DNA of 64,000 nucleotides, taken from positions 62,001 to 126,000 of the forward strand of contig ML210150.1 in NCBI GenBank assembly GCA_004369085.1, written 5' to 3'. The position numbers were made by a program, and so were the translations under genes. The notes under the pieces were generated by a model. The model searched no databases. It was not told where the DNA came from and worked only from the letters and a program-made list of their open reading frames with translations. Origin of the DNA: Coprinopsis marcescibilis. Its lineage: Eukaryota; Basidiomycota; Agaricomycetes; Agaricales; Psathyrellaceae. This document shows, piece after piece, positions 56,123-64,000 of this stretch (positions are counted from its first letter, which is position 1; each line of letters begins with the position of its first letter).

Positions 56123-57808
56123 CTATAAATGGGCCATTTCGTGAAGAGATTCCTGGCTCTTGCGAAGCTTGGAAACCTCTGCAGCAACGTGATGGTGCAT
56201 GTTGTACTCGTTCATTTGTTTCACTGACAACACAGTTAGTTTGGGATCATAGCCGGACGGGCTTGCGTTGCATACCGGTTAAGCTCCCGTCAGTTGGCCT
56301 CAACATCTCGTCCTTGATGTCAATGCTGGTGAAACCGATGCGTTCTGCGACATTGTCGGTCGCCCTGGCGCTCGCTGCTTGGACCATAGTAGCACGAGGC
56401 TTTCTTATGGCCTGATAGAGGCGCAATCCGGCTTCAACGTCCCTCGTGAACTCGGGATACTTCGATGAGAAGATGATTCCAAGCGCTCCAGCATCTTCGA
56501 TGGCCTGGCAAGCACCTTGGGACTGATGAGGCATCATGGGATGTGCCGCATCTCCCAAGAGACAGGTTTGCTTGTTGACCCAGTGCTGGAGAGACATTCA
56601 AATGCAATCCAGAAAAGACGGGATGTGACGCTTACAGTGTACGGCTGGTGGACATACAGTCTCCAAGGCATGCGTTCCCGAGAGCTCTTGAGCAATGCAA
56701 GGCAATTGGGATCCAACTCGCTGTACCGACCCTTCAAGATATCTGACACAGGACACTCCTTGAACGCGAATCCTTCCTCGCGGTGGTTGGTCATTTCCGT
56801 CGGCATGAAGCCTGTAAAATGGTGAGTGATGGTTTGTTTACGAGAAATTGGCGGAGAGCTTACAGTAGAAAGATACGACTTCTCCGCTAGAGCAAGGCGC
56901 CATGACAATCTTGTAATATTTGGATCGGCCGTTCCGCCCCTCATTTCCGCCCCAGAATTGACTGGATGGAAAATATCAGCACACCTTCGGTGTAATACCG
57001 AAATGAAGCATACATTGCAGGCTCGTAAGAATGCGAGACAAGGCCGAGTTCCTTGATGTCCTTCGTGAGGACGTTGCAGCGGTAGCAGGTCTGAGGGGAG
57101 GACTTTATATCTGGGACTACGCCGATTTGCTCACGTACGACGCTCTGTCCAAACTGTCAGCTGGATGCATGGAAGGAAACGTGAAGTACGCACGCGAATG
57201 CCGTCGGCGCCGATGATCAAGTCTGCTTGTACAAACTTTCCGTTGGTGAACTTGACTATTCCAGCCTCGAGATCTACCGACTCGCAGCTGAACTCTCAGT
57301 AGTAAGTTCTCAGTTCTCATCATGCAAACTGAATTATCCTCACATGGAATCGTTGACGATCTTGCAGGGAGTACCAGCGCCTTCCTCAGAAATCGCGGTC
57401 TTGAGCAAGACTTTGTGCATATCTTGACGATGCAACATAAAGTAGACCCGGCCCCACTCCTTCTCGTAGCCGCTGAGGTCATAGACTCCTTGAACCTCTC
57501 CGGTGTCCCAGTCCCTCATTGTTAACTTCATCTGCGGAGGTGTCAACGCTATATTGATTGAGACCGGGGGTCAGTTTGCTTACCAGGTTGACCGGACTCA
57601 TTTCGGACACATCCACGCCCCAGTCTTCCAAGTGGACAGAGCCGTTGGCGGCGCAAGAGATGGACGCACCGACTTCGACGTCAAAGCCGCGGCGCTCGAA
57701 GATCTCGACGAGATGACCAGCTCTGCGAAGAGCCAGGCCCGCCGAAAGACCACCGATTCCGCCACCAACGACGGCAACGCGAAGCTGCTTGAAACCCTGG
57801 GATGACAT
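56123..57808 (-). CDS. FAD-dependent monooxygenase, salicylate hydroxylase-like
   Basis: A class A flavoprotein monooxygenase that would hydroxylate an aromatic or phenolic substrate using NAD(P)H and O2. The N-terminal FAD-binding GxGxxG motif is LRVAVVGGGIGGLSAGLALR, followed by GHLVEIFERRGFDVEVGA. The middle has MHKVLLKTAI (DG motif region) and VQADLIIGADGIRS. The GD motif with the flavin-binding loop reads TCLLGDAAHPMMPHQSQGAC, then QAIEDAGALG. The C-terminus is KPRATMVQAASARATDNVAE and ends SQESLHEMAHL after a last intron. The ATG at 57808 (MSSQGFKQLRVAVVGG) is preferred over an upstream start adding 54 residues. It is divergent from the dienelactone hydrolase-like gene, with 511 bp between. 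Confidence 0.87.
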
Positions 57809-58319
57809 TGTACTGTCGAAATAGTCTGTAAGATATAGGGGTGTAGCGGAGGATATAAGATGTGAGAGGATCTCGAATGCCGGAAAACCCTGATGCTGAT
57901 ACCCTCCTTTATAGCGCTGGGAAGGGGAGAGATCGGTGGCCAAAGGACTGAAGTCAGCCGCGGATGACACATTGTCGGGGTGAACATTCTTCTATGTGGC
58001 CTGGGCGGCTGATTAAATGGGTGGCTGGCGAGGACACTTGATGATCTACTAAGTCAGGAATATTCAGATTCGTACCATTTCTGTAAGGCTGGAGAATCGG
58101 AGGCAATCTTCTATGAGAAGGACGAGAACACAGAAAGCTTATGTCGACGTAAGAGAAGGGGTATAGAACTACTTTCAATAAATCACAGCTTGTTGGACGG
58201 TTTGCGGTGCTATTAAAAGAAGAGATGAAGTCATGGTGATCGCATGTAAGCGCCTAGCCTTTTGATGAGATGTCAAAAATGGTAATCCACTTTCCCGCGT
58301 CTTGACGATCGTCTCTACT
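57809..58319. promoter_or_regulatory. Shared divergent promoter of the aromatic-catabolism-like pair
   Basis: 511 bp between the monooxygenase start (minus) and the hydrolase-like start (plus). The minus strand has a TATAAAG word at 57907-57913, about 100 bp before the monooxygenase ATG. No gene lies inside. Co-regulation of the two genes is an inference from layout. Confidence 0.4.
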
Positions 58320-59929
58320 ATGAGTCCACCGATATCCTACGACCCTAATTCGGAGAATGAGCGCCCAGTGCCTCTTCCAGCGGCAGCCGTTCAACCTGTA
58401 AACGACTACCTCTCACTCCAGCCCCCTCTATCCCGTCGAGGACGGGGTCCAGGAATCCTAGTACTCTTGCCAGAACCGTCCACCGTCCTTCTGAGCACTT
58501 CCAAATCACTAGACCCCGATCCAGTGCAAAAATGGGCAGAGGAAGGGTTCGCTGTTGTATTTGCCACGGGATTAGGTTCTCGCACTACGGTTAAAGAAGT
58601 CTTGGACGATGCAGCTCAGGCATTGTCCTCTAAAGATCGGGAAGCTATTATCGATAATAGGGGCAGATTCGGGGTCATCGGTAAGAAGGCTTTGAATTGT
58701 GGAGACAAGCAGCTCATGATGTTAACTACAGTATACTGCGACTCGCATATGGCTGAAGCTCTGGAAGCAATAGAGCATAATGAACTCTTCGTCTGTCTCA
58801 TCAAATACGGACATGACGTGGACACAGAACGCGTTCAGACCACCTCAAGCCCTGTCCTTATACATGCTGGAAAGGACCAGCCGGTCAATATTGTAGGGTC
58901 CTCAGCGAAGGTACATCACTATTCGAGCGCATCGGGATTCTTTGTACTCCCCAGTTCGACGGAGTATGACCCTGGGAGTGCGGCCCTCTCTCACAGCCGG
59001 TCACTCGTGTTCCTGCGCAAGCATTTGGGAGGTCTCAACTTCGACATTGAAGCCATCTGGGAGGAGCATTGCTACTTCGAATTTGAGGCCAGAAGCGTCG
59101 CAAAAACAATGGCAACTATGGTGGTGAGTGAGTCCTCAAATATTCGAGCGAAGACGATCCTCTGATCTATACCAAAGGCAGAACCCTATGTGAACCACAT
59201 ACCAACGGTATGGCAGACATCAACTGTCGACATGAGATTAACACCTTGACGACGGATGGAATTTCGCACAGATGACTGGTGGTATAGGTCGAGAGAAGCT
59301 GACAGTATTTTACCGAGATCACTTCATCTTCTCGTATGTCCCATCCCATCGATCTTGACGCCTTGTCTGCTCCAACATCGTCTTAGGAACCCGGCAGATG
59401 CGCGACTGGAGGTAATCTCTCGGACGGTGGGACCTGACCGAGTTGTCGGTAAGCAAACGTAAACTATTGTAGGAGCTGACGTTGCTTAGAGAAACTCTCA
59501 GACGAGTTTATCTACCATATCACCCACGACCGGTTTGTGGACTGGTTGCTTCCAGGTGTACCTCCAACCAAGAAGAAACTAGCCATACCTATGATGGCCG
59601 TAGTGAACATTAGGGGAGATAGGTTGTATAACGGTGCGTCCGTGAACCAATGGTTTTCTGCAAAGATCACTTGCTTATTTGGGTTTGCAGAGCACATTTG
59701 GTGGGATCAGGCCACCGCGCTGTCACAGTGTGGTCTTTTGCCGGTGTACATTCCATACAAAGGCTCTGTCGAAGGATCGACGGACATGATTTTGAGGTTG
59801 CCAGTATCCGGCGTCGAAGCTGCGCACATGCTGGTGAACGAATCCCAAGGGGAAAGCAACAAGATGCTTGGGAAAGAATGGGGCGTAGTACCTGCACAAA
59901 CGGTCAAACAAGAACCAAACGTAATGTAA
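58320..59929 (+). CDS. Dienelactone hydrolase-like / SnoaL-like two-domain protein
   Basis: A two-domain protein seen in agaric genomes, usually labelled carboxymethylenebutenolidase. The N-terminal part (about 1-265) resembles dienelactone hydrolase: GPGILVLLPEPSTVLLS, WAEEGFAVVFATG, FGVIGKKALNCGDKQLMML, SPVLIHAGKDQPVNIVG. The usual GxCxGG nucleophile motif is not visible, so this half may be inactive. After introns the C-terminal SnoaL/NTF2-like half reads MTGGIGREKLTVFYRDHFIF, RLEVISRTVGPDRVV, DEFIYHITHDRFVDWLLPG, KLAIPMMAVVNIRGDRLYNE and HIWWDQATALSQCGLLPVYI. The start is the ATG at 58320 (MSPPISYDP). True activity is unknown; ring-cleavage product hydrolysis is the guess from family and neighbour. 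Confidence 0.78.
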
Positions 59930-59989
59930 GGGGCTATATGCGCTTTGTGGTACATAGCCTTTCAATTCGCGAAATAATACAAGACTTTA

Positions 59990-61730
59990 TTAGGACATGG
60001 TGACGTCCTCCTGGTCGGTCCGAGGTGCACCTCGCTCGACAGAGTTTACCAGTTCTCTTCTGATATCGAGGCTGAGCTGAGGGTGAGGGGTTGCTCGAAT
60101 CACATCTAACAGGGCGTCTTTTTGGTCGGGTGTCAGGTCGGATGCATACCTTGTAGGGTGTTAGCGCCACGTTTTAGCGGCAAGATACGTGCAGTCAATA
60201 CCTTTGAGCAAATACAAGCAGACTCTGATGCCACAACACAGGCAGTTTCTCTGCGTCCCCCCGAGATGCCGCTTTGTACGTGTTGGATAGACGGATGAAA
60301 TGGAAGACCAGGGCATCCAGGACCTTGTATGGAAGATCGAATTTCTTGTCAATCAGAACACGGATAAAAAGAGAATTGGGCCCTGAAGATAAATGAATGT
60401 CAACAACACGCGGGGATGATAAAAGGTTGCTTTCATTTCGTACCCGAGTAATCCATTTCCGCAATGCGAAGGAGAGCCGCTGATGCATGAAGCACAGGGA
60501 CTTTGACTTTAGCTAGAATGGATGCAATGATTGCCGCTTCCTTCAAGGTACAGCCTTGCTAGTGAAATTGGATGAGTCCATGCCGCGAGGTGTAGACAAA
60601 CGAACTCACATCGAGCAAGGGGAAGATTATACCCTTAAAGAAGGCAGCGGGCTTATAGAGTGCTCGCTTGAGCGCTTCGTAATAGTGCACGTTCATCTTC
60701 TTGTTTTCCCCAATATCTTCCCGAATAGCGTCAAGTAGAACGACATTCAGGAACAATTGGGCTTGCGGAGGTTTCATGTTGGAGATAAAGATCTTGGTTG
60801 CCGCACGGCAGGCATGAGGTGACCAGTTTTCTGGCTGTGTCAAGGCAAGTATCCGAGCCCAAGCTGGAAGCGAGGGTACAACTTTGAACAGCTTGGGTAG
60901 CTTGCCGGACTTGTATTTAGATAAGAAAAGTCCCACTCTGAACGGATGGTCAGGAACATCGGTAGCTTGGGACATGTGGGCTCACTTTGTGTATGCCTCT
61001 ACGACCGTCGGATTTAACCCCAGCGCTGGATCAGGGGCGTCACGATCTAAATGTGAAATTAGCAAACAGGTGGCTGAAGAATCGGTGTGTTAGGATCACC
61101 TTGTTGAACCTTTTGAATTGCGGCAACACCTGGAGCGCCCGGATTTTCCAATTTTGAAAAGATTAAATCAGCTAGGGTCCTTCGTTCCGCCGAGCTATGT
61201 GGATGGATGGCGTCCAGGGTTTCCATATCGCCTGCGTCGATTTCCTAACCCGAAAGGAGATCAAGTCCCCGCTTTATCGACCTAACAAATGCATCCTCAC
61301 GAATTCCTCCTCATAGTCAATATCTTGGGTACCATCGTAGTCCATGTCCTCTTCATCCTCTTCATCTTCGTCGTTATCTCGAGTTCTGTGTCTTGAGAGA
61401 ACAGTGGAGCGTTCTGTTGATTCGTTCTCCTCGTCCTCTTGATCTTCGGGGAAATCGAGTTCGTCTTGCTGATCCTTGGCTAGTTCAAAGATGCGGCGAG
61501 ACGTTTTGGGATCCAAAATAGCCTAAGAAGCAGCATGTGAGAGGTTGCAAGTGACTGCAAAATAGCTGTGTGGGTACCTCGGCATTGTCTTCATTGTCGG
61601 AGCCTTGTTTTGACTTTTTGCGCTTTCCTGGTTGGGAGATGCGGCCATATTTGCCCTCGAGCTCGTCCTCGTCGAGCTGAACGTGAAGAGGACCGTGCCG
61701 GGGTTTGGAAGGCTTCTGAACTCGAGGCAT
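59990..61730 (-). CDS. ENP1: Bystin / essential nuclear protein 1, 40S ribosome assembly factor
   Basis: Nucleolar factor required for 18S rRNA processing and 40S export. The protein starts [19 protein letters not shown], has a basic and then a strongly acidic region ([20 protein letters not shown]), and the conserved bystin domain: [117 protein letters not shown] and [20 protein letters not shown]. The tail contains [17 protein letters not shown]. About 450 residues; seven or so short introns. The stop lies 61 bp from the stop of the convergent upstream neighbour. Confidence 0.94.
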
Positions 61731-62161
61731 TGTGTGTAGACGGTGAGGGGAGAGAGGGAGATTAGATTCCAGTATAATTTTCTGATCTGATCGGTAAATG
61801 CCAGAGTGGGTAGTGTGTATGTCACCATCTGGCCTATCACCGCAGAACATCACAACGTCCATTTGCAATTAATTTTTATGATGGGCATGCAGATTATGGG
61901 CAGATCCCAACCAAATTCTGGTGCGTTCCTTTCTTCTCTACATGACTGCAACTTCATAAGTATTGAATATTGAATATTCATAAGGCTGTTTGAACTTTCC
62001 CACAGGCTGACGGATGGGTACTTTAAATTCGGGATTTCTGAGCCATGCATCTGGTGACATCTCTACATCTATCCCAATTCATTCTCCTACTACCGCATCA
62101 CATCCTCGAGGCCATTCGCTTAAAACCTCCTCCGTTCACAGCGTTGTTTGATATTGCCATC
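61731..62161. other. Divergent promoter region
   Basis: 430 bp between the starts of bystin and UDP-glucuronate decarboxylase. It has a pyrimidine-rich leader before the latter. No gene is seen. Confidence 0.5.
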
Positions 62162-63734
62162 ATGTCTACCGTACGTTCTCTCTCTCCTACCAACATCAAC
62201 GACTTTAATTGGGCTCAGCTCCAGGGTCAAATCCTGAGTCCTGTATATCTCCTCCTCTCTGCCTCTCTCCATGAATGTTAACCATCTCGCTTTTCTAGGG
62301 TCGCGCAGTCGATAAAGACGGTAAAGAGATCACGACTGTAGGCTTCAAGCGCTTTGGTTTCGACTCTGAGGTCCCCCTCGATGTCCTCCGACTTCTCTAC
62401 CTTCGGGCGCATTATGTCTTGCCCACCACTATCGTTCCAAATGGCGAGATCTCCGGAGCCGCAGTTAAGCGCTCGGACGGTGTTGAATATCAGTCCAAGT
62501 CCATCTACTACCCAGAAACTGGCTCCATCTCCTACACGACATTGTCTCGCTTCCCCCCTGTCAAGCTGCTTCCTCCTGCAGACCGTAAACGGATTCTTGT
62601 CACTGGCGGGGCGGGCTTTGTTGGGTCCCATCTCGTGGATCGTCTCATGCTCCTTGGACACGAAGTTACCGTTCTGGACAACTTCTTCACTGGTTCTAAG
62701 ACCACCGTTAGCCACTGGGTCGGGCATCCCAACTTTGAGATGGTCCGTCATGATGTCGTTGAACCATTCATGATTGAGTGTGATCGTGAGTGTCTGCCAT
62801 TCATGCTCCCGCGAAGTTACCCTGACGTAAATTAAACCCCTATCTTCAGAAATCTATCATTTGGCGTGTCCCGCTTCTCCTCCTCACTATCAGTTCAATG
62901 CCGTGAAGACCATGAAGACGTCTTTCATGGGCACTTTGAACATGCTTGGTCTGGCGAAGCGCACTAAAGCCCGCTTCTTGATTTCAAGTACCTCGGAGAT
63001 CTACGGTGATCCCGAGGTTCACCCCCAGCCTGAAGATTAGTACGACATTACTCGTGCTGTGTTTTGGTTTGGTCGTGGCTGACTTTGATATATTCAGCTG
63101 GGGAAATGTTAACCCCATTGGCCCCCGTGCTTGCTATGACGAAGGCAAACGCGTCGCAGAAACTCTCACTTACGGCTTCCACAGGCAAGATGGTGTTGAC
63201 GTCCGTGTTGTCCGAATTTTTAACACCTACGGACCCCGCAGTACGTTGTGTGTGCTTCCTTTTCGGCGCATCCATCTCACATAAAACAATATAGTGAATC
63301 CTGCTGATGGTCGCGTCGTTTCCAACTTCATCGTTCAGGCGCTGAAGGGCGAAGATATGACCGTTTACGGCGATGGCACCCAGACGCGTTCGTTCCAATA
63401 TATCCATGACCTCATCGATGGCATGATTGCGCTCATGAACTCTGGCGAAACCCGACCCGTCAATGTTGGAAACCCTGACGAATTCACCATCGGTGAATTC
63501 GCAGAGCTCGTCCGTGATATCGTTGAGAAGGTGCAGGACGAATACGGCATCAAACGCACGAGACGCGTTGAGATTGTGTACAGACCAATTCCCACCGATG
63601 ATCCCAAACAGAGGCGCCCTGATACCACACGGGCCAAGCAGACTTTGGATTGGGAGCCTCGCTGGAACGTCAGGATGGGTTTAGAAGAGATGGTCCGTTA
63701 TTACAAGGCCAGGATGGATGAAGGAAGTCTTTAG
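62162..63734 (+). CDS. UXS1: UDP-glucuronate decarboxylase (UDP-xylose synthase)
   Basis: Short-chain dehydrogenase/reductase-fold enzyme that converts UDP-glucuronate to UDP-xylose, the xylose donor for fungal glycans and capsule-like polysaccharides. The first coding exon is 9 nt (62162-62170, MST), joined to [20 protein letters not shown] at 62299. The NAD-binding motif is [19 protein letters not shown]. Further family blocks: [73 protein letters not shown] (catalytic YxxxK), [20 protein letters not shown] and [20 protein letters not shown]. The catalytic Ser/Thr, Tyr and Lys are all present. About 430 residues. There is no N-terminal membrane anchor, so it is cytosolic, unlike animal Golgi forms. 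Confidence 0.94.
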
Positions 63735-64000
63735 AGGTTAGAATGGACTAATGTTTGGACGTTTTGTAGAGGTATCGTCGTGTGTATTGCAGTTAGCTAA
63801 AGCAGCATCATAAAATCGAGTGAGCATAACAATATCATTAACGAGATAATTATCATGTACATGTGGGCCAAATACCTCGACGAGCTTGGAAAAAAGACGG
63901 CGCCGAGGGTGAAAAAGGTATACATACTTGTGGTGACAACAGGATATAGTAGTTAGGTTGGATATTAACAATGAAACACAGCGATTGATGAGTACTGTAG
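63735..64000. other. 3' flank of UXS1 to window end
   Basis: 266 bp, AT-rich. A 77-codon minus-strand frame has no recognisable feature. I call no gene. Confidence 0.5.

Overview
This is nuclear DNA of a filamentous basidiomycete, most likely an Agaricomycete (mushroom-forming fungus). The genes are dense, alternate between strands and are broken by many short introns of about 45-70 nt. Proteins read best against agaric families: DUF6534-type membrane proteins, a fungal 7TM receptor-like protein, an APSES/ankyrin MBF factor and a dienelactone hydrolase-like/SnoaL-like fusion. I support 31 protein-coding genes. I saw no tRNA, rRNA, CRISPR array or intact transposon.

0-20 kb: a vacuolar Ca2+/H+ exchanger, tafazzin, a small unknown protein, the replication-checkpoint mediator Mrc1/claspin, a small NTF2-like protein beside a BBE-like FAD oxidoreductase, an uncharacterised basidiomycete protein, an equilibrative nucleoside transporter, mitochondrial ribosomal protein uL24m and an Mbp1-type APSES factor. 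20-29 kb: Cdc14 phosphatase (divergent from the APSES gene), uroporphyrinogen decarboxylase, a probable Shg1/BOD1 COMPASS subunit and a cytochrome P450. 29-36 kb is the most accessory-looking part: a DUF6534-like membrane protein and a 7TM receptor-like protein flank 2.6 kb without a supportable gene, which holds a phased ATAATC array.

36-64 kb is mostly housekeeping: bL12m, the CCR4-NOT subunit Not3, the polarity scaffold Bem1, complex I NDUFA12, an L-2-hydroxyglutarate dehydrogenase-like enzyme, the Hsp90 co-chaperone Cns1, ribosomal protein eS7, an atypical Rab GTPase with a large insert, AMMECR1, a PPR protein, ribosomal protein uL3, bystin/Enp1 and UDP-glucuronate decarboxylase. Between uL3 and bystin, a salicylate hydroxylase-like FAD monooxygenase and a dienelactone hydrolase-like protein share a divergent promoter.

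The main points for follow-up are these. Three ACGCGT (MluI cell-cycle box) sites lie between the MBF-type factor and Cdc14, and one lies upstream of Mrc1. Micro-exons of 5-14 nt recur, two of them encoding P450 signature motifs. Some introns appear to use GC-AG splice sites. The Rab protein has an altered G4 motif and about 110 extra residues before G5. All exon structures were derived by eye from reading frame, splice-site words and family resemblance; coordinates span first to last coding base, introns included.
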